From: CAZVRZ01 sp964629965
GTDB taxonomy: Bacteria; Chloroflexota; Anaerolineae; Anaerolineales; UBA4823
DNA length: 38,515 bases
Reading direction: 5' to 3'
Assembly: GCA_964629965.1 (NCBI GenBank)
Contig: CAZVRZ010000038.1
Location: 1-38,515, forward strand
Under the pieces are notes generated by a model. It saw nothing but the letters and a program-made list of their open reading frames with translations. It did no database searches and was not told the origin of the DNA. A program made the position numbers and the translations under genes. Shown in pieces: positions 1 to 8,440 of the stretch (position 1 is its first letter; every line of letters starts with the position of its first letter).

Positions 1-53
1 AGCGCGTCTCAATGGCATTGAGAAGGCCGAGGGTTCGAATCCCTCTGGGTCCA
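1..53 (+). tRNA. tRNA-Ala(GGC), 3' part
   Basis: This is the 3' part of a class I tRNA; the acceptor 5' strand and most of the D arm lie before the window. The anticodon stem TCTCA (7-11) pairs with TGAGA (19-23) around a 7-nt loop, with T33 at 13 and anticodon GGC at 14-16. A 5-nt variable loop follows at 24-28. The T arm is GAGGG-TTCGAAT-CCCTC (29-45), the acceptor 3' strand is 46-52 and the discriminator A is at 53. The acceptor strand carries T at position 70, as expected for the G3-U70 pair that marks tRNA-Ala. CCA is not encoded. Confidence 0.88.
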
Positions 54-73
54 CACAATTAGACGGCGGTTGG

Positions 74-103
74 CTGACAAGGCTGACCGCTGCATGATAT
101 AAG
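74..103 (+). promoter_or_regulatory. Promoter of the T-box/leuS transcript
   Basis: The -35 candidate CTGACA (74-79) and -10 candidate TATAAG (98-103) each match the sigma-A consensus at five of six bases and are 18 bp apart. The predicted start near 109-110 coincides with the first bases of T-box stem I. Confidence 0.55.
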
Positions 104-376
104 GCCAGAGCAGGAGTAGTAGGCTGTCTGCCAGCGAGCCGGGAGAGCGAGGTGTGAGCCCGACAATGTGTCCGCAGAGCACAAGCATGGGTGAAATACC
201 CAGGTCTGGGCCGAACTCGCCTGCTGTTGAAAAGACAGGCCTTGCCGGTGAAGCTGATTAGCCGGCGACGGGTTTCGCCCGTTAGCGCGACCTTGAGTGA
301 CCTGTTCGTCACAGGTAAGACAGGGTGGTACCGCGGAGTTGATCCTTCGTCCCTCGGGATGAAGGATCATTTTTTT
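104..376 (+). promoter_or_regulatory. T-box riboswitch, leucine-specific
   Basis: This tRNA-sensing leader controls the leucyl-tRNA synthetase gene that follows. The T-box core AGGGTGGTACCGCG is present at 322-335. The stem I base pairs AGCAGG (109-114) with CCTGCT (220-225), followed by the AGTA S-turn half at 115-118. On the opposite side GAA is followed by the specifier codon CTC (216-218), a Leu codon. The base after TGG in the core bulge is T (329), which would pair with the discriminator A of tRNA-Leu. An intrinsic terminator ends the leader. Uncharged tRNA-Leu is expected to stabilise the antiterminator and allow transcription. The T-box identity is clear; the exact stem II/III folds were not modelled. 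Confidence 0.93.
341..376 (+). terminator. T-box intrinsic terminator
   Basis: The arms GATCCTTC (341-348) and GAAGGATC (361-368) pair, extended inwards by TCC/GGA, and a T run at 370-376 follows. The hairpin lies just after the T-box core and 26 nt before the leuS start codon, which is the usual position of the regulated terminator. Confidence 0.85.
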
Positions 377-402
377 AATCTATTTTGACCAGGAGGTGTA
401 AG

Positions 403-2880
403 ATGTACGGCCCGGAAGGTAATTGGCCAAGTTATAATCCACAGGAGATCGAACCCAGGTGGCGTAAGCTTTGGGAGGAGACCGGGCTTTATCTTACGCT
501 TGAGACGAGTGACAAGCCGAAGTTTTACTGCCTGGATTTCTTTCCCTATCCATCAGGCGATGGGCTGCATGTCGGTCACTGTCGGAATTATGTTCCCACG
601 GATGTTCTATCGCGATTTAAACGCTTGCAGGGTTTTAACGTCTTGCACCCGATGGGTTGGGATGCTTTTGGTGAACCGGCCGAACAGTACGCCGTGGCGC
701 ATGGAGTGCATCCGCGGGTAACCACGGATCGCAACACGGCGAATTTTCGCCGCCAGATGAACCTGATCGGCGCCAGTTATGACTGGAGTCGAGAGATTGA
801 TTCGTCCCAGCCCGAATATTACCGCTGGACGCAGTGGTTCTTCTTAAAGCTTTACCAACGCGGCCTGGCATATCGCGATACGAACTGGCAGTGGTGGTGT
901 CCCGAATGCCAGACGACACTTTCCAGCCACGAGTCTGTGGGCGGAGTGTGCTGGCGAGGGCATCGCGGCGTAATCCGGCGGGAAATACCGGCCTGGTATT
1001 TCCGTATCACGGCTTATGCAGACCGATTATTGGAAGGCCTGGAACGGATCGATTGGCCTGAGAAGGTCAAGACAATGCAGCGAAACTGGATCGGTCGTTC
1101 GGAGGGCGTGGAGATCGAATTTCCGTTGGCAGATCACAGTGACGGAATGATGAAGCTGACGGTCTTTACCACGCGCCCAGATACGCTCTTTGGCGTGACC
1201 TTTATGGCCCTGGCTCCCGAGCATCCCCTGGTGCAGAAATTGACCACTGCTGAACAGCGAGCCGAGGTCAGCGCATATGTTGGGCAGGCATTAAGCCAGA
1301 GTGAAATCGAGCGCGCCAATGATACGCGCACAAAAACAGGCGTATTCACCGGCAGCGAGGTGGTTAACCCGCTGAATGGAGAACGTGTGCCCGTGTGGGT
1401 TGCCGATTACGTCCTGGCATCGTATGGCTCTGGGGCGATCATGGGTGTGCCGGCGCATGATGCTCGCGATTTCGAGTTTGCCCGGGTACATAACCTGCCG
1501 GTGCGCATGGTGATCGCTCCTCCCGGATATGGCGGCGCCCCGTTGGAAGAAGCCTATACCGGCCCGGGCACCATGATCCATTCTGGGCAGTTTGACGGTT
1601 GCTCTAATGAACAGGACCTGAAGCTGATTGCAGACGAACTCGAAAGACAAAAGATTGGTAAATATTCGGTGCAGTTTTGGATGCGTGATTGGCTGATCTC
1701 GAGACAGCGTTATTGGGGAACTCCTATTCCGATCATCCATTGCCCTGCTTGCGGGGAAGTGCCGGTGCCCGAAGAGGATCTGCCGGTGCTGCTGCCGGAG
1801 ATGCGAGACTTCCAGCCAGATGGCAGCGGGCGTTCACCGCTGGCGCGCCTGCCTGAATTCGTGCATACAACCTGCCCACGCTGCAGCGGTCCAGCAGAGC
1901 GCGAAACGGACACAATGGGTGGCTTTGCCTGTTCATCCTGGTACTTTTTGCGTTTTACCAGTCCACATTATCACCAGGGTCCCTTTGAGCCTGCTGCCAT
2001 GCGATATTGGATGCCGGTTGATCTGTATGTGGGCGGCACGGAGCATGCTGTGCTGCATTTGCTGTATTCCCGTTTCTGGACGGAAGTGATGTACGATGTG
2101 GGCATAGTGCCTTTTGACGAACCTTTTTCGCGCTTATTGAACCAGGGCCAGCTTATGGGACCGGATGGGTTTCGTATGTCGAAGTCGCGTGGTAATGTGA
2201 TCACGCCAGACAGCGTGGTAGATGAATATGGAGCAGATGCGCTGCGTCTGTATGCCCTGTTCATTGCTCCTTTTGAGCAGGATGTAGCCTGGAGCATCGA
2301 TGGTATCAATGGCGCCCGACGTTTTCTGAACCGGTTGTGGACGGTGTATGGCGAAACCTATGCTGCTTGCTCCGGTGCCACCGTAGCGGATATTGATTTA
2401 GAGCGATTGTTGCATCGTACGATCCGAGGTGTGACAGAACGTATGGATGGAATGCGCTTTAATACCATGGTCTCAATGCTGATGGAGTTTGTGAACGAAC
2501 TGATGGATCGACAGAGAGCAGGAAAATGGCTCACGCGAAGTTTTCACCAGGCTCTGGAGACGTTAATGGTGTTAATCGCTCCTGCGGCGCCATATATTGC
2601 AGAGGAGTTGTGGTCCTTGACGGGGCATGCCGGCAGCGTTCATCGCCAGCCCTGGCCAAACTGGGATGCCGACCTGGCGCAAATTCAAACGGCTCAAATT
2701 GCGGTACAAGTGGACGGCAAGGTACGCGCCATGCTGGAGATCGGCCGCGATGCTTCTCAAGAGGATGTGGAACAAGCTGCTTATGCAATGGAAAAAATCT
2801 GCGCCCACCTGGCTAACCGGGTAGTTGATAAGGTGTATTATGTTCCCGGAAGGATCTTGAATATCGTGACGCACGCGTAA
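403..2880 (+). CDS. leuS: Leucyl-tRNA synthetase, paralogue 1 (T-box controlled)
   Basis: This class I synthetase charges tRNA-Leu (825 aa, a usual bacterial length). The HIGH-type motif HVGH is at residues 56-59 after PYPSG, and MSKSRGN lies near residue 592. The CP1 editing domain has TTRPDT and the GAIMGVPAHD segment with the conserved Asp, so post-transfer editing should be intact. A zinc-type knuckle (CPEC) and a second Cys cluster (CPAC/CPRC) are present. The start is the ATG at 403, with AGGAGG at 391-396; an in-frame TTG at 385 lies upstream of that ribosome site and is not used. It is clearly different from the next gene, for example DAFGEPAEQYA here against DAFGLPAENAA there. The T-box leader makes it the leucine-responsive copy. 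Confidence 0.95.
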   Translation: MYGPEGNWPSYNPQEIEPRWRKLWEETGLYLTLETSDKPKFYCLDFFPYPSGDGLHVGHCRNYVPTDVLSRFKRLQGFNVLHPMGWDAFGEPAEQYAVAHGVHPRVTTDRNTANFRRQMNLIGASYDWSREIDSSQPEYYRWTQWFFLKLYQRGLAYRDTNWQWWCPECQTTLSSHESVGGVCWRGHRGVIRREIPAWYFRITAYADRLLEGLERIDWPEKVKTMQRNWIGRSEGVEIEFPLADHSDGMMKLTVFTTRPDTLFGVTFMALAPEHPLVQKLTTAEQRAEVSAYVGQALSQSEIERANDTRTKTGVFTGSEVVNPLNGERVPVWVADYVLASYGSGAIMGVPAHDARDFEFARVHNLPVRMVIAPPGYGGAPLEEAYTGPGTMIHSGQFDGCSNEQDLKLIADELERQKIGKYSVQFWMRDWLISRQRYWGTPIPIIHCPACGEVPVPEEDLPVLLPEMRDFQPDGSGRSPLARLPEFVHTTCPRCSGPAERETDTMGGFACSSWYFLRFTSPHYHQGPFEPAAMRYWMPVDLYVGGTEHAVLHLLYSRFWTEVMYDVGIVPFDEPFSRLLNQGQLMGPDGFRMSKSRGNVITPDSVVDEYGADALRLYALFIAPFEQDVAWSIDGINGARRFLNRLWTVYGETYAACSGATVADIDLERLLHRTIRGVTERMDGMRFNTMVSMLMEFVNELMDRQRAGKWLTRSFHQALETLMVLIAPAAPYIAEELWSLTGHAGSVHRQPWPNWDADLAQIQTAQIAVQVDGKVRAMLEIGRDASQEDVEQAAYAMEKICAHLANRVVDKVYYVPGRILNIVTHA

Positions 2881-3015
2881 CGGACTTTGAATATTGGGTT
2901 ATAATCCTGTTTTGGCTGCCTGATGACCGGCTTGGCTGCCTGCGGCAGCAAGCGAGGGTCGGTGGACGGCAACAGGATTGCATCTTACATAGAGGAATTT
3001 GATCTGGAGCACAGT

Positions 3016-5466
3016 ATGACTGAACAGGTATTTTACGATCCGGCAACTATCGAGCCAAAATGGCAGGCCAAATGGGAGGCCGAGGGGCTGTATCATTCGG
3101 ATATCGATGAGACGCGCCCGAAGTATTACACCCTGACCATGCTGCCGTATCCCTCGGGCGATCTACATATCGGGCACTGGTATGCGATGACGCCCTCCGA
3201 TGCTCGCGCTCGCTACCTGCGTATGCGCGGTTACAACGTGATGTTCCCAATCGGTTTCGATGCTTTTGGCTTGCCTGCAGAGAATGCGGCGATCAAACGG
3301 GGCATTCACCCCAAAAAATGGACCTATGCAAACATTGACCGGATGCGCGGTCAGCTTCGCAGCATGGGGGCGATGTTCGATTGGCGGCGGGATGCGGTTT
3401 CGGCGGATCCTGAGTATTACCGCTGGTCGCAATGGTTTTTCTCTCAGCTCCACAAACATAACCTGGCATATCGCAAGATGTCGCCGGTCGATTGGTGTCC
3501 TAACTGCAACACGACCCTGGCTCGGGAGCAGGTGTGGGGGGATGATCGCCATTGTGAGCGTTGTAATACGCCGGTGATCAAGAAGGACCTGGAACAGTGG
3601 TTCTTTCGTACAACCAACTATGCGGAGGAATTATTGGATTTCTCCCACCTGGATTGGCCCGAGCGCGTTCAAACGCTGCAAACCAACTGGATAGGCCGAT
3701 CTGAAGGAGCTTCTGTGATCTTCAGAACAGAGCTGGGTGACACATTGGAAATTTTTACGACTCGCCCAGATACTTTGTGGGGCGCAACCTTTATGGTTCT
3801 GGCCCCCGAGCATCTGTTGGTGGAAAAGATCACCAGCCCAGAACGACGCGAACCTGTGGTTGCCTATATCCAGCAGGCCAAACGCCAGACCGATATCCAA
3901 CGCGAAGCGACCGATAAGGAAAAAACGGGGATTTTTACCGGTGGTTATGCCATTAACCCGGTCAATGATGAGCGTATTCCAATCTGGATCGCCGATTATG
4001 TGTTGATGACTTACGGCACTGGAGCGATCATGGCAGTGCCGGCTCACGATCAGCGCGACTTTGAATTTGCGCGTAAATATGGCCTGGAAATCCGCGTTGT
4101 TATCCAGCCGGAAGGCTCATCTCCTTTGAATGCAGATGAAATGGGCGAGTCGGTTCCCGCCCGGGGAATGATGGTCAATTCTGGATTGTTGAACGGCACA
4201 CTCGGAGACCAGTCTTTCGATCGAGCGGTTTCATATCTGGAAGAGCGCGGCATAGGACAAAGGGCGATCAATTATCGTTTGCGTGATTGGTTGATCTCTC
4301 GCCAGCGCTACTGGGGAGCGCCTATCCCGATCATTTATTGCCCGGTGCATGGCGCAGTAGATGTGCCTGATAAAGATCTGCCCGTGCTGCTGCCAGACGA
4401 TGTGGCATGGCGGCCGACCGGTGAGAGCCCACTTAAGCTGCACCCCACCTGGAAGAAAACTAACTGCCCGATCTGTGGCCAGGAAGCAGAGCGTGAGACA
4501 GATACGATGGATACCTTCATGTGCTCTTCCTGGTATCACCTGCGTTACCTGAGTCCCCAATACGACCAGGGCCCTTTTGACCCGGCCGAGTATGGGTATT
4601 GGATGCCGGTGGATACTTATACCGGCGGCATTGAGCATGCTACAATGCACCTGATCTACACGCGTTTCTTCCATAAGGCCTGTCGCGACATGGGCATTCT
4701 CCGAGGGCCTGAGCCTATGCTGCAATTGCGGAACCAGGGCATCATTTTGGGCGAGGATTCGGAGAAAATGTCCAAGAGCCGTGGCAATGTAGTGGCGCCG
4801 GATGAACTGGTAGCCCGTTATGGCGCTGATACCGTCCGGGCTTACTTGATGTTCTTCGCTCGCTGGGATATGGGCGCACCCTGGAACAGCAGCGGTATCG
4901 AAGGTACAGCTCGCTGGGTGCGCCGGGTATGGGCGTTGATCACTGAACCAGGGAAACCGGGCCATCCCGATGCCACTCTGCTGCGCGATTTGCGCCGTAA
5001 AGTTCACCAATCATTGAAGCGCATCACCCGCGATTTTGAGAGCTTTGAATTCAATACGATCGTTTCTAGCCTAATGGAGTTGATGAACGAGATGTACAAG
5101 GCTCGCGAAGCGGGCGTGACCGGCGCTCCTGAATGGGAGGAGGCCATTGATATCTACCTGCGCATGATGGCTCCCGTGACGCCGCATATTGCTGAAGAAC
5201 TGTGGATGCGTCTTGGCAAAGCTTATTCAATTCATACTCAGACCTGGCCGGTTGTGGACGAAGAAGCTGCTGCCGAGGATATGGTCACGTTGATCGTGCA
5301 AGTGAATGGCAAGGTGCGAGACCGGATCATCGTTCCGATCGGGATTGGGGACGATGAAGCGAAGGCTGCTGCTCTTGCCAGTGTAGGCGCTCAAAAATAT
5401 CTAGAAGGCCGGGCGCCCAAAAAGGTGATCGTTGTTCCAGGTAAATTGGTAAACATTGTCGGTTGA
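3016..5466 (+). CDS. leuS: Leucyl-tRNA synthetase, paralogue 2
   Basis: A second complete LeuRS (816 aa) follows the first in tandem. HIGH is at residues 51-54, KMSKS at 584-588, two CxxC pairs form the zinc insert (CPNC/CERC), and the CP1 editing domain keeps TTRPDT and GAIMAVPAHD. The ATG at 3016 is chosen because GGAG lies at 3006-3009 and the protein then begins at the conserved N terminus; an in-frame ATG at 2923 would add 31 residues with no family resemblance. The 135-nt gap after paralogue 1 has a lone TATAAT (2900-2905) without a good -35, so it could be co-transcribed with paralogue 1 or have its own weak promoter. No T-box core precedes it. Which copy is the housekeeping enzyme cannot be told from sequence alone. 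Confidence 0.94.
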   Translation: MTEQVFYDPATIEPKWQAKWEAEGLYHSDIDETRPKYYTLTMLPYPSGDLHIGHWYAMTPSDARARYLRMRGYNVMFPIGFDAFGLPAENAAIKRGIHPKKWTYANIDRMRGQLRSMGAMFDWRRDAVSADPEYYRWSQWFFSQLHKHNLAYRKMSPVDWCPNCNTTLAREQVWGDDRHCERCNTPVIKKDLEQWFFRTTNYAEELLDFSHLDWPERVQTLQTNWIGRSEGASVIFRTELGDTLEIFTTRPDTLWGATFMVLAPEHLLVEKITSPERREPVVAYIQQAKRQTDIQREATDKEKTGIFTGGYAINPVNDERIPIWIADYVLMTYGTGAIMAVPAHDQRDFEFARKYGLEIRVVIQPEGSSPLNADEMGESVPARGMMVNSGLLNGTLGDQSFDRAVSYLEERGIGQRAINYRLRDWLISRQRYWGAPIPIIYCPVHGAVDVPDKDLPVLLPDDVAWRPTGESPLKLHPTWKKTNCPICGQEAERETDTMDTFMCSSWYHLRYLSPQYDQGPFDPAEYGYWMPVDTYTGGIEHATMHLIYTRFFHKACRDMGILRGPEPMLQLRNQGIILGEDSEKMSKSRGNVVAPDELVARYGADTVRAYLMFFARWDMGAPWNSSGIEGTARWVRRVWALITEPGKPGHPDATLLRDLRRKVHQSLKRITRDFESFEFNTIVSSLMELMNEMYKAREAGVTGAPEWEEAIDIYLRMMAPVTPHIAEELWMRLGKAYSIHTQTWPVVDEEAAAEDMVTLIVQVNGKVRDRIIVPIGIGDDEAKAAALASVGAQKYLEGRAPKKVIVVPGKLVNIVG

Positions 5467-5478
5467 TATCCTGGGCTG

Positions 5479-5501
5479 TCCCGAAAAACAAGTTTTCGGG
5501 A
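5479..5501 (+). terminator. Candidate terminator after leuS paralogue 2
   Basis: TCCCGAAAA (5479-5487) and TTTTCGGGA (5493-5501) form a perfect 9-bp stem with a 5-nt loop, 13 nt after the leuS stop codon. The tail that follows is T-rich but interrupted, and the next start codon is only 13 nt further on. It may therefore be a leaky terminator or an mRNA hairpin. Confidence 0.55.
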
Positions 5502-5514
5502 TAGCTTTCTTCTT

Positions 5515-6357
5515 ATGCGTGTTCTATATGTATTAACTGCCATTTGTTTCGTTTTATGCGGCTGCGCGCCGGTTGCTACCATGGCGCCCATTGTTTCTGC
5601 CACGCAGTCAAAACCCGTCGAAACGCTTACCCCATCCACGCACACCGCGCTTCCTTCGGCTACGGTCACGCCCCTGCCATCTGCAACCGCAACTCCCGTA
5701 CCTACGGAGACCCCGACGCTATCTCCCGCTCTCACACCCACGCCGCAGTTCACCATGTGTTCGCCATTGGCCTGGGAAACGATCCCGGAGATATTTGAAA
5801 TCGTCTCCGATCCCTATCACCCCCCTCCCATCGTGCGAGCGGAAGAACGCCATCACGGCGTAGATTTTTCTCATTACCAGCGCAAAGGTTATAAGACTAT
5901 CGAGGGCGAGCCGATCCAGGCGGTACTGCCGGGTTTCGCTGTGGCAGTCGTGTACGATCGTTTGCCTTATGGCAATATGATCGTGATCGAAACGACCGGG
6001 GAACAACTGCCCGAAACCTTGGCTGCCGAGATTGGGTTAGGGCAAGGGGAATCTTTGTATCTTTTATATGCCCATTTCCAATCTTCCCCGCTGGCCTCGC
6101 AAGGCGATCCAGTTATTTGTGGGCAAGAGCTTGGTAAAGTCGGTACGAGTGGTTACAATATTGTCAATGCCCATTTACATTTGGAGACACGTTTTGGGCA
6201 AAGCGGCAAGCAATTCGAGAGTATGGCATTTTACACTGCCAGTGCCAGCGAAGAGGAAATGGCAAATTACCAACATTGGCGAACCAGTGGAGAATTTCGA
6301 CATTTTGACCCGATGAAGTTGTTTTCCGCTTACCTGGCTTATATCAATTCTCCATGA
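5515..6357 (+). CDS. M23-family (LytM-like) lipoprotein metallopeptidase
   Basis: This is a predicted exported lipoprotein (280 aa) with a zinc peptidase domain that would cut cell-wall or other peptides. A signal sequence ends in the lipobox LCGC with Cys17. Residues about 28-80 form a Ser/Thr/Pro-rich linker. The C-terminal domain carries the M23 ligands: HxxxD at H113-D117 (HHGVD), the core segment YAHF, and HLH at residues 220-222. All predicted metal ligands are present, so it should be active. No clear Shine-Dalgarno precedes the ATG, which sits directly after the leuS hairpin. Translation or expression may depend on read-through from leuS. The family is well supported; the substrate is unknown. 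Confidence 0.85.
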   Translation: MRVLYVLTAICFVLCGCAPVATMAPIVSATQSKPVETLTPSTHTALPSATVTPLPSATATPVPTETPTLSPALTPTPQFTMCSPLAWETIPEIFEIVSDPYHPPPIVRAEERHHGVDFSHYQRKGYKTIEGEPIQAVLPGFAVAVVYDRLPYGNMIVIETTGEQLPETLAAEIGLGQGESLYLLYAHFQSSPLASQGDPVICGQELGKVGTSGYNIVNAHLHLETRFGQSGKQFESMAFYTASASEEEMANYQHWRTSGEFRHFDPMKLFSAYLAYINSP

Positions 6358-6395
6358 TTGGGTGAAAACATCTCTCCTCGACAAAACCCACCGAG

Positions 6396-8230
6396 TTAAT
6401 AATTTTCGGGTTTCATCCGGGCGTTGATCTCTGTTTTTAGCGCCTGGATTTCTTTTTGTACATCAGCGATGGCTCGATCCAATGGTATGATGCGGCGCTC
6501 TGTTTGGTCGCGTCGTTTCAACTCAATGCCGCCTTGCTGAAGCGAGCGCTCTCCAATCGTGATTCGCAGTGGTAAACCGATCAAGTCGGCGTCATTGAAT
6601 TTGACGCCGGGCGATTCAGGCCGGTCATCCATCAATACCTCGATATGTGCTGATTGCAGTTCTTGATAGAGTTTTTCAGCAGCTTGTTCTGTGGCGTTGC
6701 CACCTGGCTCTTCCCCAGTGGTTTTCTTGCCTACCAATACCGTGAGATGTACCTGGTATGGCGCGATGGTAATTGGCCAGATCAGGCCGTGATCATCATG
6801 GTGTTGTTCGGCTACGCAGGCCAAGAGACGACCGAGCCCGATGCCGTACGACCCCATGATGACGGGTTTATCGACTCTTTCTTTATCCTGGAAAGTGCAG
6901 CCCAAAGCCTGGCTATAGCGCGTGCCCAGCTTGAAAATGTTGCCGACTTCGACGCCGCGTACGCTGCGCAGGGGGGCGCCGCATTCGGGGCAACCGTCAT
7001 CCTGGCGTGCTGCGCTGATATCGGCAATGATATCAGCCTGGTAGTCGCGACCATAGTTGACATTCATCAGGTGGTAACCCGGCTCATTCGCCCCTGCCAC
7101 CAGATTCGTTGATTGGGGAATCAAATCATCTACCACCACAATGTAGTTCACCCTGTCTCTCAATAATCCTACCGGAGAGGCATACCCCGGTTCTGCACCG
7201 ATGGCGCGAATCTCTTCTTCTACGGCCGGCCTCAGACTGCGAGCTTTGACTGCATTGGCTAATTTTGTTTCGTTAACTTCCAGGTCGCCTCGCACGATGG
7301 CAAATACGAAGATCTCTTCAACTCCGCCTGGGGCTGTTTGCGACGAAACGGTTGCCATGAGAAAGACTGCCTTGGCTGTTTTTGTTGAGGAGATATGCAG
7401 GAATTCTGCCAGGGATTCAATGCTTTTGCACTCAGGCGTGGCAACTTTTACAAGTGGTCGGGTTTCTTCTGCTGGAGCAGCTTTCTTCTGAAACCTGGCA
7501 ATCTGGCGATTGGCGGCGTAGCCACATGCGTCGCACAACAACAATGTATCTTCGCCAATGGGAGTGAGATACATGAATTCGTGTGCCAACGAGCCGCCCA
7601 TCATCCCCACGTCCGCGCCGACTGCGATAACATCCAGACCGCACAGGCGGAAAATATTGAAGTATGCCTGGTAATGGGCGCGATACTGCCGGTCTAATCC
7701 TTCCCAATCTGCATCCAGGCTGTAGCTGTCTTTCATAGTGAATTCGCGCACCCGGATCAAGCCGGCACGCGGACGAGGATCGTCGCGCCATTTGGTTTGG
7801 ATGTGATACAACAATAGCGGAAGCTGCCGGTAAGAGCGGATTTCTTTTCGCATCAGGTCTGAGATCACTTCTTCGTGGGTCATGGCAAGCGCCATGTCAC
7901 GACCGGTGCGATCTTTAAAACGTCCCATTTCAGCATCGATCTGGTACCAGCGCCCGGTTTCCTTCCACAGGTCGCCAGGGTTAATGATCGGCATGGTGNN
8001 NNNNNNNNNNNNNNNNNNNNNNNAATTTCCTGCCCTCCGATGGCATCCATTTCCTGGCGAAGAATGGCCTTGATCCGTTCAAGAGACCGTTGTGCCAGGG
8101 GCAGGTAGCTAAAAATGCCGGCCGCGTGCTGGCGGATATACCCTGCCCGCAGCATCAGTTGATGCGAGGCAATATCTGCTTCGGCTGGAACTTCTCGTAA
8201 TGTTTGACTGAAAAGACGACTCATTCTCAT
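6396..8230 (-). CDS. proS: Prolyl-tRNA synthetase (interrupted by an assembly gap)
   Basis: This class II synthetase charges tRNA-Pro and is of the bacterial type with an inserted editing domain. The N-terminal piece (MRMSRLFSQTL) starts at 8230 behind AGGAGG (5-nt spacing). After the gap the frame resumes at MPIINPGDLWKETGRW. Motif 2 (around RPRAGLIRVREF) and motif 3 (GSYGIGLGRLL) are present. The editing insert (about 200-400) keeps the TKTAKA lysine segment. The run of 25 N breaks the frame, but the flanks match the family almost without loss: QEI, then TMP. The gene is therefore probably intact in the organism, at about 600 aa. It is preceded by a leader ORF and terminator that look like an attenuator. 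Confidence 0.93.
7999..8023. other. Assembly gap (25 N) inside proS
   Basis: An unknown-base run splits proS. The protein flanks suggest that essentially no sequence is missing. Confidence 0.97.
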
Positions 8231-8242
8231 GGCGACCTCCTG

Positions 8243-8281
8243 AAAAAAAGAAATCGCCCTCCGGGCTTTGATCCGGAGGGC
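8243..8281 (-). terminator. Intrinsic terminator in the proS leader (candidate attenuator)
   Basis: On the minus strand GCCCTCCGG (8281-8273) pairs with CCGGAGGGC (8264-8256) in a perfect 9-bp stem with an 8-nt loop. GATTTC and seven T (8249-8243) follow. It ends only a few nt before the proS ribosome site and lies after the proS promoter candidate, so it should stop transcription before proS unless disrupted. A competing pairing, leader CTGGGCTTT (8340-8332) with AAAGCCCGG (8269-8261), would take away the 3' arm. Confidence 0.8.
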
Positions 8282-8320
8282 GGGGTTATTGCTCTATATC
8301 AGCATACTGGCTGCCCAACC

Positions 8321-8398
8321 TCAGGCCACCGAAAGCCCAGCAGGGATTCGGAGAGCAGGGGTAGGGGAAGGCAGTGAATGTAATGCGTTCATGTACAT
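8321..8398 (-). CDS. Pro-rich leader peptide of proS
   Basis: A short ORF of 25 codons precedes the proS terminator. It has four Pro codons, all CCT, at positions 10, 12, 14 and 19 (core LPSPTPALRIP), and ends with TGA at 8323-8321. The layout of control codons, an overlapping antiterminator arm and a terminator before a proline-related gene is that of ribosome-mediated attenuation. A ribosome stalled on the first Pro codons would leave CTGGGCTTT (8340-8332) free, while one reaching the stop codon would cover it. There is no Shine-Dalgarno. The second ATG (8392) lies near the predicted transcription start, so translation may be leaderless from there (23 aa). Nothing here resembles a T-box core. 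The ORF is seen; the mechanism is inferred. Confidence 0.6.
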   Translation of the reverse strand: MYMNALHSLPSPTPALRIPAGLSVA

Positions 8399-8401
8399 GT
8401 T

Positions 8402-8431
8402 ATTTTACCATTACCGGGCAACGATTGGCAA
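8402..8431 (-). promoter_or_regulatory. Promoter candidate of the proS leader
   Basis: On the minus strand TTGCCA (8431-8426) and TAAAAT (8407-8402) are separated by 18 bp. The promoter lies just after the stop codon of the upstream membrane protein gene and would give a leader of about 165 nt ending at the proS ATG. Confidence 0.5.
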
Positions 8432-8440
8432 GAAGATCGG

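Noticed and set aside
8..22. CTCAAT-GGC-ATTGAG read as the long variable arm of a class II (Leu) tRNA
   Set aside because: Six bases would be left before the T stem. Reading 7-23 as the anticodon arm gives U33, a 7-nt loop, a 5-nt variable loop and the Ala-specific U70.
59..370. 103-codon minus-strand ORF
   Set aside because: It lies wholly across the T-box RNA and has no ribosome site; the RNA structure explains the sequence.
2923..3015. The upstream ATG at 2923 as the true start of leuS paralogue 2
   Set aside because: The added 31 residues contain the repeat/hairpin segment and do not resemble LeuRS; ATG 3016 has a ribosome site and the family N terminus.
4231..5010. 259-codon ORF antisense to leuS paralogue 2
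   Set aside because: Its frame is open because of the codon pattern of leuS, it has no recognisable domain, and the leuS frame is certain.
8231..8398. A T-box upstream of proS
   Set aside because: There is no AGGGTGGNACCGCG core or AGTA/GAA specifier loop on the minus strand; the short Pro-rich ORF explains the leader better.
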